The position numbers and the translations under genes are program-made. Under the pieces are notes generated by a model that was not told where the DNA came from, did no database searches, and saw nothing but the letters and a program-made list of their open reading frames with translations. Positions 51,397-59,663 of a stretch of 64,000 nucleotides of DNA are shown piece by piece (position 1 is the stretch's first letter; every line of letters begins with the position of its first letter). Source of the stretch: Gemmatimonadales bacterium. Lineage in GTDB: Bacteria; Gemmatimonadota; Gemmatimonadetes; Gemmatimonadales; GWC2-71-9. The DNA is taken from NCBI GenBank assembly GCA_036279355.1, contig DASUJH010000002.1:62001-126000 (forward strand), written 5' to 3'.

Positions 51397-52572
51397 TCAG
51401 GAGGCGCCGTGATCTCCAGCGAGCGGCAGTTCGAGGGTGAAGTAGAAGCGGGTACCCCAATCGGGCATCGTCTCGACGTCGAGCGTCGAGCCCATCGCCT
51501 CGACCAGCTTGCGGCAGATGGAGAGTCCGAGGCCCGAGCCCGAGAACGCGTATTCGCCCTGCTTCTGCCGGCGCCGGAAGGGCTCGAAGAGCGTGGCCAT
51601 GGATTGCGGTGGAATGCCGCGTCCGGTATCGCGCACCGAGAACTCGACCGCGCTGTCCGACACCTGGCGCGCGGCCACCTCGACGAATCCCTCGGCCGTG
51701 AACTTGAGCGCGTTGGTGGTGAGGTTGAGCAGGACGCGGCTCAGCGCCACCGGGTGGCCGATGCGGAAATCGGCTTCGGGCGGCGCCAGCCGCACCGACA
51801 ATGACTTTTCTTCGGCGATCGGCAGCACGATGTCGCGCACCGACTCGAGGATGTCGGTGATGGAGAACGGGATCGGATCGAGATCCACCAGCCGGTCGCC
51901 GCCGCGGGCCAGCTCGATCACGTCGCTCGCGACCGAGCTCAGGCCGAACGCCGCACTGTAGATGAGACCGAGCTGGCGCTCCTGCACCGGGTTCACCGCC
52001 CCGCTGCGGCCGCGCTGCAGCGTCTCGGCGAGGAAGAGGATCGACGTGAGGGGCGAGCGCAGATCGTGCACCACCTCGACCACCAGCTCGAGTCCGTCGG
52101 GCCCGCTCAGGCGGTCGGTGAACCGTTGCGACCAATCGACCTCGAGCCGCTGGGCGATGCGCTCGACCGCGCCGAGCATGCGCAGTTGCTCTCCTGCATC
52201 CGGCGGTGGCGTCAATGCGTGCAGCCGCTCGAGCAGGGCGACCCGGATGAGCGCCACCAGGCGGCGCGACAGCGCGTTGCGCGGCACGAGTCCCATGTCG
52301 GGCTCCTGTCCCGCGGCCGCGGCGCGGATCGCGGTGCACAGGTACGCGACGTAGCTGCTCAGCTCGTCGGGAGAGGCCGCATGCTCGATGACGCTCTCCC
52401 AGCGGGCCTCGACGGCGAGCACCGCCTCACGGAGCGCGCTCCAGAGCGCCGGCGCGATGGCACCGCCGGAGGGGCCGTCCGGGTCCCAGACGCGGACGGA
52501 CGCCACCTGCGCCGGCCCCGAAATGCGAACGCGTTCCCCGCTCGTCGAACTCGCCGGCGCGGCGTCTTTCAC
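51397..52572 (-). CDS. Cytoplasmic sensor histidine kinase paired with a sigma-54 activator
   Basis: A 391-aa soluble histidine kinase without a visible transmembrane segment. Residues 1-180 are an uncharacterised helical input region (LREAVLAVEARWESVIEHAA, LSRRLVALIRVALLERLHAL). HisKA has VVEVVHDLRSPLTSILFLAE with the phosphoacceptor His. The HATPase has LLNLTTNALKFT, VRDTGRGIP and GSGLGLSICRKLVEAMGS. Its ATG overlaps the stop of the sigma-54-dependent regulator as ATGA, so the two are a clear two-component pair. Location beside exosortase and export genes suggests it controls exopolysaccharide. PrsK of PEP-CTERM systems plays a similar role but is membrane-bound, so this is an analogue at most. 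Confidence 0.88.
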   Translation of the reverse strand: MKDAAPASSTSGERVRISGPAQVASVRVWDPDGPSGGAIAPALWSALREAVLAVEARWESVIEHAASPDELSSYVAYLCTAIRAAAAGQEPDMGLVPRNALSRRLVALIRVALLERLHALTPPPDAGEQLRMLGAVERIAQRLEVDWSQRFTDRLSGPDGLELVVEVVHDLRSPLTSILFLAETLQRGRSGAVNPVQERQLGLIYSAAFGLSSVASDVIELARGGDRLVDLDPIPFSITDILESVRDIVLPIAEEKSLSVRLAPPEADFRIGHPVALSRVLLNLTTNALKFTAEGFVEVAARQVSDSAVEFSVRDTGRGIPPQSMATLFEPFRRRQKQGEYAFSGSGLGLSICRKLVEAMGSTLDVETMPDWGTRFYFTLELPLAGDHGAS

Positions 52573-54092
52573 TCGAGGGTTCCCGTGCTCTCGTCGCGAT
52601 GCAGCTCGTGCTTGTCCATGAGGCGGTAGAGCGTGGTCCGGTCGATGCTCGCGAGCCGCGCAGCCTTCGACATGTTCCCTCCCGCGCGGCTGATGAGCCG
52701 GGAAAGGTACTCCCGCTCGAACTGCGCGACGACCCGGTCCTTGGCGGTGTGGTACGCCTCGTTCATGACGGCGGGCGCGGGACTCTCCGCCGGCCGCTCG
52801 CCGCCATCCTCATAGATCGGAATGTCGCTCGGTTGAATGACCTGATCCGGCTCGGCCAGGACCGCGACGTGCTCGATCACGTTCTGCAGTTCCCGCACGT
52901 TGCCGCGCCACGGCCGGGACCGGAGGAATGCGACGGCGGCGTCGCTCAGACGGGGCGTTCGATCCGCGATCTGGCGATGGCGCTGCCAGTAGTAGGTCAG
53001 GAAGTGATTGGCGAGAAGCGGTATGTCCTCCTGCCGCTTGCGGAGCGGCGGGAGCTTGATCGGCACCACGCGGAGCCGGTAGAAGAGATCGCCGCGGAGC
53101 ACGCCCTCGTCCACCGCTTCCTGGGGATCCCGGTTGGTGGCCGACATGAAACGTACGTCCACTACAGCGTCCGCCTGCTCGCTGCCCACGCGCCGCACCA
53201 CGCCATCCTGGATCACCCGGAGGAGCTTGGCCTGGAGCGGCAGCGACATTTCGGTCAGCTCGTCGAGGAAGAGCGTGCCCCCGTTGGCCGTGGTGAGGAG
53301 GCCGGGCTTCTCCCGGTCCGCGCCGGTAAAGGCACCCTTCCGGTGCCCGAACAGCTCGCTCTCGAGCAGCCCCTCGGGCAGCGCGGCGCAGTTGATCGGC
53401 ACCAGCGGCTTGTGCGCCCGGCGGCTGTACTGATGAATGAACTGCGCGATGACTTCCTTACCGGTGCCGCTCTCGCCGCTGATGAATACGGATGCATCGG
53501 TGCCCGCCACCTTGCGCGCCAACTCGACCGCCGCGCGGAAGAGCGGCGAAATCCCGATCAGCGCAATCTTTTCACTGTGGCCGTTGGTGCGGAGCAGCTG
53601 CAGCCGGAGGTCCTGCGCCTCCCGTGCAACCATCACTGCGTGTGAAGCCCGCCCGATGAGTACCTGCAGGTGCGTCGCCGAGAACGGCTTCGGCAGGTAG
53701 TCCCATGCACCGGCCCTGAGTGCCTCGATGCTGCTCGTCACACTCGGGTTGCCGGTCATGACGACGACGATCGTGTCCTTGTACGCTTCGAGCGCGGCCT
53801 GGAGGATCTGCACGCCCGAGATCTGCGACATGTAGAGATCGACCAGAATGATGTCGAACTTGCGCCGCTTGACGGTGTCGAGCGCCTCCTCGCCCCGCCC
53901 GATGAGCGTGACGTTGTAACCGTCCATCTGCAGCACGCTCGCACAGCTCTCGCGCAGGGTGCGTTCGTCGTCCACCACCAACACCCGGATGCTGGCCTTG
54001 ACGTCGCTCGGGATCGAGAATGGATCACGTGGGCTCGGTTCAGCGCCGGGCGGCGCCGCGGGCGAGGCGGGCGGTGCAAGCGAGCTACCCAT
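52569..54092 (-). CDS. Sigma-54-dependent response regulator (NtrC family)
   Basis: A 507-aa NtrC-type activator. A 35-residue Pro-rich N-tail precedes the receiver domain (VLVVDDERTL; phosphoacceptor Asp85 in ILVDLYMSQ; Lys in YLPKPFSA). The AAA+ domain has ISGESGTGKE, ELFGHRKGAFTGAD (the GAFTGA loop that contacts sigma-54), NGGTLFLDELTEM and FMSATNRDPQE with FYRLRVVPIKLPPLRKRQ. A Fis-type HTH closes it (AARLASIDRTTLYRLMDKH). AGGAG lies 8 nt before the ATG at 54092. It probably activates -24/-12 promoters in the adjacent exopolysaccharide genes; a matching site lies at 58673-58687. Confidence 0.93.
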   Translation of the reverse strand: MGSSLAPPASPAAPPGAEPSPRDPFSIPSDVKASIRVLVVDDERTLRESCASVLQMDGYNVTLIGRGEEALDTVKRRKFDIILVDLYMSQISGVQILQAALEAYKDTIVVVMTGNPSVTSSIEALRAGAWDYLPKPFSATHLQVLIGRASHAVMVAREAQDLRLQLLRTNGHSEKIALIGISPLFRAAVELARKVAGTDASVFISGESGTGKEVIAQFIHQYSRRAHKPLVPINCAALPEGLLESELFGHRKGAFTGADREKPGLLTTANGGTLFLDELTEMSLPLQAKLLRVIQDGVVRRVGSEQADAVVDVRFMSATNRDPQEAVDEGVLRGDLFYRLRVVPIKLPPLRKRQEDIPLLANHFLTYYWQRHRQIADRTPRLSDAAVAFLRSRPWRGNVRELQNVIEHVAVLAEPDQVIQPSDIPIYEDGGERPAESPAPAVMNEAYHTAKDRVVAQFEREYLSRLISRAGGNMSKAARLASIDRTTLYRLMDKHELHRDESTGTLE

Positions 54093-54238
54093 TCGAGCAT
54101 CTCCTGACGGTGGCGGCGCGCCGGGTGGGCCGCGCGACGCGTGGGGTTCTACCGAACTCCGACCCGACCGGCTGGCCGGTATGGCGCTGGTGGCTCCGCC
54201 CTACAAGCAGGTGGCGTTCCAGGGCCCCCAAGTGATGC

Positions 54239-54268
54239 TTGACAGCTACTTAGCGCAACGTTCATACA
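54239..54268 (+). promoter_or_regulatory. Candidate sigma-70 promoter for the BY-kinase gene
   Basis: A perfect TTGACA (54239-54244) is followed after 18 bp by CATACA (54263-54268), a moderate -10. It lies in the 444-bp gene-free region 54093-54536. If used, it would give a leader of about 260 nt containing two hairpins. No -24/-12 site was found in this stretch. Confidence 0.45.
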
Positions 54269-54361
54269 ACATGGTGCGGCAGGTGTCAAGCAGTCGAGTG
54301 TGATGGGTGCAACAGGCTTTTGCGGCTTCGGCGCAACGTCCAGCAAGGTTCGTGCTTCCGA

Positions 54362-54410
54362 GGAGGTCAGAGCTCACAGACCTCCGCCCGGCGACCCCTA
54401 TCGTAGGGTC
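54362..54410 (+). other. Two tandem hairpins in the BY-kinase leader
   Basis: GGAGGTC (54362-54368) pairs with GACCTCC (54379-54385) around a 10-nt loop. GACCC (54393-54397) pairs with GGGTC (54406-54410) around an 8-nt loop. They are adjacent and lie 125-175 nt before the gene, so they could be an attenuator or simple leader structure. Confidence 0.4.
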
Positions 54411-54536
54411 CAAGAGGCGCCTCCGCTGACCTTCCTTGCCGGGCAGGGCGCGGTCCTTACTTTGCAGTAGGCTCCGCCGCCGCGCCAATTTCTGGCAGTT
54501 TGCCTTCCGTGCTCACGAGGAGCCCGAGTTCGAACG

Positions 54537-56948
54537 ATGCCCAGCGACATGGTTCCCCCGAGCGATCCCCGCGGGCATGCCGTCGAGGTGGCGACCCCGC
54601 AAATGCTCGCGGCGGCTGGCGATTTCGACCTGTCGGCCGTCCAGCCACCCCCCGACGAAGGCGTGCCGTGGTACCGCTATATCGGCGCGCTCCGCCGTTA
54701 CAAGTGGTTGATCCTCCTCGTCATCCTGCTCGGCACCGGGGCCGGTGTGCTGGCCACCAGATTTCTCACGCCGGAATACGCCGTGCAGGCGACGATCTGG
54801 ATCGAGAGCCCGCCCCAACGTGATGGCCCGGTGCGGGCGGAAAATATCGTGGAGGGCTACAACTGGGTGGAGCTCCTCACCACGTATCGGGTGCTCGATT
54901 CAGTGGTGGCCAAGGAGCGGCTCTACCTCACGTTCTCCGATCCCAAGGATTCGGTGCTCTTCCGCACCTTCCATCTGATGGATCGTTTCCGCCCCGGCGA
55001 CTACGTGCTGCAGGCGGATGGCAACGCGCACACGTTCACGCTCAAGTCTGCCGAGGGGCTCCTGGTGCAGACCGGGAAGCCGGGAGACTCAATCGGGGCC
55101 CGCGTCGGGTTTGCCTGGAGGCCGCCGGCCGCGGCGGTGGAGGCCACCAACGGCCGCCGCATCGAGTTCGGCGTGACCAGCCCGCGCGATGCCTCGCAGT
55201 ATCTGCGTGCCCAGCTCACCTCGTCGATGCAGGAGAACGGCAACTTCCTCCGGCTCACGTTGACGGGCACCGACCCGGCGCGGCTCACGAGCACGATGAA
55301 CACACTCATCAACCAGTATGTCGACGTGGCCGCCGAGCTCAAGAAGCGCAAGCTGACGGAGCTGTCGACCATCCTCGGGCAGCAGCTCGACACGATCAGC
55401 AACCAGCTGCGGGACGCCGAAGGCAAGCTCGAAGGCTTCCGGGTGAACGCGATCACGAAGCCGAGCGAGAACACCATCATTACGCCGGGGCTCCAGCAGA
55501 CCACCGCCCCGGTGGTTGACCGCTACTTCGAGCAGAAGATTCAGGCCGACCAGTTGAAGCGCGACCGCGAGGCGCTCGAGACGGTCCTCAAGCGCGCCAA
55601 GGCCGGCGCGCTCACGGTGGACGCCTACCAGACGATTCCGTCGGTGCGCGAGGCGCCGGATCTGCAAAACGCCCTCAAGGAGCTGTCGGCCGCCGAGGCG
55701 CAGTTGCGTGAGCTCAAGCTCAAGTACACCGAGGAATACAAGCCGGTGCAGCAGCTCGCCGAGCGCATCCGTACCATCCGGAACCAGACCATCCCGGCGT
55801 ACACCGAGGCGCTGATCGAAGCGTTACAGCAACGGGAGAACGACCTGCGGCAGCTCGTGAACTCGCAGTCCAAGGAGCTGAAGCAGATCCCCCAGCGCAC
55901 CATCAACGAGCAGCGGCTCAACCGCGACGTGCAGAGCATCGCGGCGCTCCATGCCGACCTGCAAACCCGCTACGAGGCCGCGAAGCTCGCTGAAGCGAGC
56001 GCCATTCCGGACGTGCGGATTCTCGACCCCGCCGTCCTGCCCGAGCGTCCGACGAGCAACAGCGCGCCCCGGATGATCTTCATGGCGTTCATGGCGAGCA
56101 TCGGCCTTGCGCTCGCGCTCGCCATCCTTCTCGACCAGCTCGACAAGCGGTTCCGCTACCCCGAGCAGGTCACCAACGAGCTCGGCCTCAGTATCCTCGG
56201 CGCGATCCCGGCGATCAAGAACCTGAAGGGCGCCAGGGAGGACATGGAGGAGGCGTCGCACGTGGTCGAGGCGTTCCGCACGGTTCGCCTCAACCTGGTG
56301 CATTCCTACGGGGCGGCGGGACCGGTGCTCCTCACGGTGTCGAGCCCGGGCCCGGGCGACGGCAAGTCGCTGGTGTCCTCCAATCTTGCGTTGTCGTTCG
56401 CCGAGGCGGGATATCGCACGGTACTGGTCGACGGCGACATCCGGCGCGGCGAGTTGCACCGGATGTTCACCACCGAGCGCATTCCCGGCCTCATCGATTA
56501 CCTGATGAAGGCGGCCAAGATCGACGACATCGTCCGGCCGACCAGCCACAAGAATCTGATGCTCGTGCCCTGCGGGACCCGGCGGCATCACGGACCCGAG
56601 CTGCTCGGATCCGGCGCCATGAACGAGCTCATGGCCGAGCTCAAGTCGCGTTACAACGTCGTGATCGTCGATAGTCCGCCCCTCGGCGCCGGCATCGATC
56701 CATTCGTGCTGGGCACCGCGACGGGCAATATGATGTTGGTGCTCCGGTCCGGCGAGACTAACCGCCAGATGGCCGAGGCCAAGATCCGGTTGCTCGACCG
56801 CCTGCCCGTACGCGTGCTGGGCGCCGTGATCAACGACATCCGCACCAGCGAGCACGCCTACCAGTACTACTCGTATGTGTATGGGTACGTGGCGGACGAG
56901 GAGACCGAGCCGCGGCTCACGCCGGGCCCGAAGGAGCGCGCGGGCTAG
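54537..56948 (+). CDS. Polysaccharide chain-length/tyrosine autokinase (BY-kinase, Wzc-like)
   Basis: An 803-aa fused chain-length regulator and bacterial tyrosine kinase for exopolysaccharide assembly. A transmembrane helix near residues 58-78 (KWLILLVILLGTGAGVLATRF) opens a long periplasmic Wzz/coiled-coil region. A second helix lies near 514-534. The cytoplasmic kinase has Walker A PGPGDGKSLVSSN near 603, Walker A' VLVDGDIRRGELH and Walker B VVIVDSPPLG near 707. The tail near residues 772-784 is a tyrosine cluster (YQYYSYVYGY), the autophosphorylation site. ATG 54537 is used; 54549 is an alternative. It diverges from the two-component pair and overlaps the next gene's stop by 32 bp. Confidence 0.93.
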   Translation: MPSDMVPPSDPRGHAVEVATPQMLAAAGDFDLSAVQPPPDEGVPWYRYIGALRRYKWLILLVILLGTGAGVLATRFLTPEYAVQATIWIESPPQRDGPVRAENIVEGYNWVELLTTYRVLDSVVAKERLYLTFSDPKDSVLFRTFHLMDRFRPGDYVLQADGNAHTFTLKSAEGLLVQTGKPGDSIGARVGFAWRPPAAAVEATNGRRIEFGVTSPRDASQYLRAQLTSSMQENGNFLRLTLTGTDPARLTSTMNTLINQYVDVAAELKKRKLTELSTILGQQLDTISNQLRDAEGKLEGFRVNAITKPSENTIITPGLQQTTAPVVDRYFEQKIQADQLKRDREALETVLKRAKAGALTVDAYQTIPSVREAPDLQNALKELSAAEAQLRELKLKYTEEYKPVQQLAERIRTIRNQTIPAYTEALIEALQQRENDLRQLVNSQSKELKQIPQRTINEQRLNRDVQSIAALHADLQTRYEAAKLAEASAIPDVRILDPAVLPERPTSNSAPRMIFMAFMASIGLALALAILLDQLDKRFRYPEQVTNELGLSILGAIPAIKNLKGAREDMEEASHVVEAFRTVRLNLVHSYGAAGPVLLTVSSPGPGDGKSLVSSNLALSFAEAGYRTVLVDGDIRRGELHRMFTTERIPGLIDYLMKAAKIDDIVRPTSHKNLMLVPCGTRRHHGPELLGSGAMNELMAELKSRYNVVIVDSPPLGAGIDPFVLGTATGNMMLVLRSGETNRQMAEAKIRLLDRLPVRVLGAVINDIRTSEHAYQYYSYVYGYVADEETEPRLTPGPKERAG

Positions 56949-57891
56949 TTCCGGCCGGCAAATTGAGGGAGGGCGGCTCGAACGATCGCACCCGTTCCGA
57001 GTCGCCCTCTTTTTGTAGCTCCCTCAGCGCCGTCGTGGCCCGCAGCAACAGCTCCAGCACATCGACGGCAGATTCCGCGAAGTCCGGCACCGCGCAGTAG
57101 CCGGCTCGCATGCGCACCCACCGATCGCCGGCCGGCAGCGGCACCGGTGTACCCTCGACCGCGCCGCTCAGACGGGCCGCGAGCCGTCCGGCGCCCACCG
57201 TGTCGGTGGCGGGAGCGACGACCCCGTACTCCGCCGGGCCGAGGCGTCCCACTGCATCGGACGCGCGCGCCGCCTGGCGTACGGCCCGTCCGATCCACTC
57301 GGCTGTCTGCCGCGGCGCATCCCCGGCGGCGGTCTCGTCGGGAGCGAGCGCATCGAGGTCGGGCGCGAAGACGACGCACGCGAGCGGGTCCCGGCGCCGG
57401 GAGGCATCCGCGCCGATCTCCCGTGCCCGGCGGGCCAACCCCTTCATGCTGTAGAGCCCGGTCGGCGGGTCGAGGAGGTTTTCGTCGCGGAGCTCATCGG
57501 CCTCGAGCTTGGCGCGCGCGTACGTCGTAAGCTTGAGGAGCAAGGCCTCTCCATCGAGCGGTTGGCCAAAGAACTCCCAGGCACCGGCCTGATAGGCCTC
57601 GATCCGCTGCGCGCGACCAGAGGGGCCGGCGGTCGTGATGATGACCGGCGTCGTCTGAGCGCCGAGCCGGGCGTCGTCGCGCAGGATGCGGCAGACCTCG
57701 AAGCCGTGCATGTCAGGCATCTGGGCGTCGAGGATGATCAGATCCGGACGGACGTTCGGCACTGTCTCCAGGGTCTGCGCGCCGGTGTACGCTCGCACCA
57801 CGCCGAACCCGTTCGGCGCGAGGATGCTCTCCAGCGACCTGGCCGACCATTCCTGGTCGTTGGCGATGAGCACGAGCGGGCGATCGGCCAT
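56917..57891 (-). CDS. Receiver protein with degenerate GGDEF domain
   Basis: A 324-aa protein. The receiver domain (IANDQEWSARSLESIL; phosphoacceptor Asp in LIILDAQMPDMHG; FFGQPLDGE where the conserved Lys is Gln) is followed by a GGDEF-like domain (LLDPPTGLYSMKGLARRARE). The active-site loop reads RLGPAEYGVV where RxGGDEF would be expected, so c-di-GMP synthesis is very unlikely. It may bind GTP or c-di-GMP, or act as a protein-interaction module. It is on the minus strand, tail to tail with the BY-kinase by 32 bp, and its start at 57891 faces a 470-bp regulatory region ahead of the exosortase genes. A control role in exopolysaccharide output is inferred from position. Confidence 0.75.
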   Translation of the reverse strand: MADRPLVLIANDQEWSARSLESILAPNGFGVVRAYTGAQTLETVPNVRPDLIILDAQMPDMHGFEVCRILRDDARLGAQTTPVIITTAGPSGRAQRIEAYQAGAWEFFGQPLDGEALLLKLTTYARAKLEADELRDENLLDPPTGLYSMKGLARRAREIGADASRRRDPLACVVFAPDLDALAPDETAAGDAPRQTAEWIGRAVRQAARASDAVGRLGPAEYGVVAPATDTVGAGRLAARLSGAVEGTPVPLPAGDRWVRMRAGYCAVPDFAESAVDVLELLLRATTALRELQKEGDSERVRSFEPPSLNLPAGTSPRAPSGPA

Positions 57892-58257
57892 GAGGGAAAA
57901 CCAGATGGTGAGGACTCAATGCCAGCGCAGCACGACCGCGGTCCGGGCTCTCCGGCCCTGGAGCGCAACCGGGGTGCCGGCTGCACGACTTGTGCGATGG
58001 CCGCGCCAGCTTCGTATGATCCTCAGCGTCAACCATTTACGCCAGATGTTTACGCGGCGCTTCGCGGCTTTCCGACGCGCGCGCGCAACATTTCGGATGC
58101 TCCCGCACCACGCGCGGCTCCCCGCTTCCACCCTGTAGCGGACCGCCCCCTGAAACGTTGCCGCGGTGCAACGACCGATCGGGCCACCGCGCCCGGTCGG
58201 CGGCCTGAGAGAGTCGGACAAGTCGTTGTTTTCAAGGTCCTTACATGATCTGCACTT

Positions 58258-58343
58258 GCCGGATTCGGCGCCGCCGTGCTGGCGGATTTCGGGGGAACCA
58301 ACCTTGAAGTAAGGCGAGTGACGCGCGATCTCACCGCCTCGCC
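58258..58343 (+). ncRNA. Highly structured leader RNA before the exopolysaccharide export genes
   Basis: Within the 473-bp gene-free region 57892-58364, four hairpins follow one another: GCCG/CGGC (58258-58269), CCGCC/GGCGG (58271-58285), CCTT/AAGG (58302-58314) and GGCGA/TCGCC with an inner GTGA/TCAC (58313-58343). A conserved-looking GGGGGAACC single-stranded block lies between them (58291-58299). This is reminiscent of riboswitch architecture; GGGGGAACC occurs in c-di-AMP (ydaO) riboswitches, but the other ydaO blocks (GGGGTGAATC and GTCAGCTAACC) are not clearly present. It may be a new or divergent cis-regulatory RNA, or only a stable leader. Confidence 0.4.
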
Positions 58344-58364
58344 AATCCTTTGGGAGCCCGATTG

Positions 58365-58637
58365 ATGGATTCGCGGTTTGCCGAACGTCCGGATCAGGAT
58401 GCCTCGCGGAGCGAACCCGGCGACGCCGAGGGCGAGAGGCTGGCGGCAGCGCTCGATGCGGCGGGACCCGTCGCGGGGCAGGCCGAATCAGGCGATATTG
58501 GCTCCGCACAGGACCCCCTCGCCGCGGAGCGGAGCCGCTTCAGCCGCCGTCTTGCCGTGTTCGGCCTCGGCGAGGCCCAGGAGCCGCTGCTGACGGACGT
58601 GGTGTCCTCGTTCGACGCTGAAGGAAACCCCCGGTGA
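58365..58637 (+). CDS. Small acidic uncharacterised protein
   Basis: A 90-aa frame rich in Asp, Glu and Ala, with no signal or membrane segment. GGGAG lies about 9 nt before the ATG at 58365, and codon choice looks coding. The C-terminal half (FSRRLAVFGLGEAQEPLL) is less acidic. I recognise no family. It is the first frame after the structured leader and precedes the sigma-54-like site of the export gene by 35 bp. Confidence 0.45.
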   Translation: MDSRFAERPDQDASRSEPGDAEGERLAAALDAAGPVAGQAESGDIGSAQDPLAAERSRFSRRLAVFGLGEAQEPLLTDVVSSFDAEGNPR

Positions 58638-58672
58638 CGGCGCGCCCGGTCGTCTGGCGCAAAATGACTCGC

Positions 58673-58687
58673 TGGCATGAGCTTCGC
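58673..58687 (+). promoter_or_regulatory. Sigma-54 (-24/-12) promoter candidate for the export operon
   Basis: TGGCATGAGCTTCGC has GG at 58674-58675 and GC at 58686-58687, exactly the 10-bp gap of sigma-54 promoters, and matches TGGCAC-N5-TTGC in most positions. It lies about 125 bp before the SLBB export gene. A GAFTGA-type activator is encoded about 4.6 kb away at 52569-54092, so a functional link is plausible. Confidence 0.5.
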
Positions 58688-58762
58688 GGGAGGTCCGTGG
58701 TGAGTCGCATCACAGGACTCCGCTCCCTCGGAAGCTACCATCTCGATGCACACTGACTGCTT

Positions 58763-58782
58763 CGCCTTCCACGCGGAAGGCG
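58763..58782 (+). other. Leader hairpin before the export gene
   Basis: CGCCTTCC (58763-58770) and GGAAGGCG (58775-58782) form a perfect 8-bp stem with loop ACGC, 32 bp upstream of the chosen ATG. Such a stem near the start could affect translation. It also argues against the earlier in-frame ATG at 58746. Confidence 0.4.
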
Positions 58783-58814
58783 GCGCTTCGCTCTTGATGA
58801 GGAAGAACGCTGAA

Positions 58815-59663
58815 ATGGCTGATCCCGTCCGTCGAGTGGTGTCGGCTGCATCATGGCACTTGGTGAGCCTCGCAGCGGTTGCCGCGCTCGGTTCCGGCGC
58901 CTTCGCGCCACTTTCAGCCCAGGACGAGCCGCGGCCGCATGTCGTGCCCGATACCCTGCCTCGCGATGCTGGTCCGGGGCCCGCGCCCGTGGCGACTGTG
59001 GCCAGCGTCCCCCGAGCGGAAGCGACGAGACAGGAACTCGAGGCGATCCTGGCGGGCAAGTCGGGTCCGGTGAGCGACGCCGAGCGCCGGCTCGTGAACG
59101 AGCGGCTGAAGCAGGGCGACTTCCAGCCCGGCGACCGCATCGTCCTGCTCGTGGCCGGCGAAACCGCGCTGAGCGACACGTTTACCGTCAAGCCCGGAAA
59201 GACCGTCGCCTTGCCGAACCTGCCCGACATTTCGCTCGATGGCGTGCTGCGATCGGAGCTCACTCCGTATCTCAGCAAGCAACTCGGCCGCTACATCCGC
59301 GACGTCGATCTTACCGCGACGCCGCTGGTGCGCGTGGCGGTGCTCGGCGCGGTGGGACGGCCCGGCTTCTATAACCTTCCGGCCGACGCGCTCGCGACGG
59401 ATGCGATCACGCTCGCGGGCGGACCGGCCGCGAACGCCGACATCACCAAGACTATGGTCCAGCGAGGCGGCGCGCCGCTCTACACGAAGGATGAGATGAC
59501 CGAGGCGCTGCAGCGCGGTTCTTCACTCGACCAGCTCAACGTCCAGAGCGGGGACGAGCTCGTGGTCGGGACCAAGAGCGAGGGAATTCGCGGCACGCTG
59601 ACGACGCTGGGGCTCGTCTCCGGCATCCTGTTCGGCGTCGTGGCCGCCACGCGAATCTTCTGA
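58815..59663 (+). CDS. Polysaccharide export protein (SLBB/Wza-like)
   Basis: A 282-aa exported protein for polysaccharide translocation. A signal-like helix (HLVSLAAVAALGSGAFAPLSA) is followed by a Poly_export-like segment (DFQPGDRIVLLVAGET, DTFTVKPGKTVALPNLPD) and an SLBB-like domain (VRVAVLGAVGRPGFYNLP, AITLAGGPAANADI). A C-terminal hydrophobic stretch (TLGLVSGILFGVVAA) may anchor it. ATG 58815 has an AGGAAG site 9-10 nt upstream; 58797 and 58746 are alternatives. Its stop overlaps the next ATG (TGATG). A sigma-54-like site and a leader hairpin lie upstream. It lacks an obvious lipobox Cys seen in many Wza proteins. Confidence 0.83.
   Translation: MADPVRRVVSAASWHLVSLAAVAALGSGAFAPLSAQDEPRPHVVPDTLPRDAGPGPAPVATVASVPRAEATRQELEAILAGKSGPVSDAERRLVNERLKQGDFQPGDRIVLLVAGETALSDTFTVKPGKTVALPNLPDISLDGVLRSELTPYLSKQLGRYIRDVDLTATPLVRVAVLGAVGRPGFYNLPADALATDAITLAGGPAANADITKTMVQRGGAPLYTKDEMTEALQRGSSLDQLNVQSGDELVVGTKSEGIRGTLTTLGLVSGILFGVVAATRIF

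Noticed and set aside
55824-56855. Long antisense frame over the BY-kinase
   Set aside because: Same shadow effect; no motif, and the sense protein has Walker motifs and a Tyr tail.
58258-58343. Confident assignment as a c-di-AMP (ydaO) riboswitch
   Set aside because: Only the GGGGGAACC block fits; the GGGGTGAATC and GTCAGCTAACC blocks are not clearly present, so I list it only as a structured leader.
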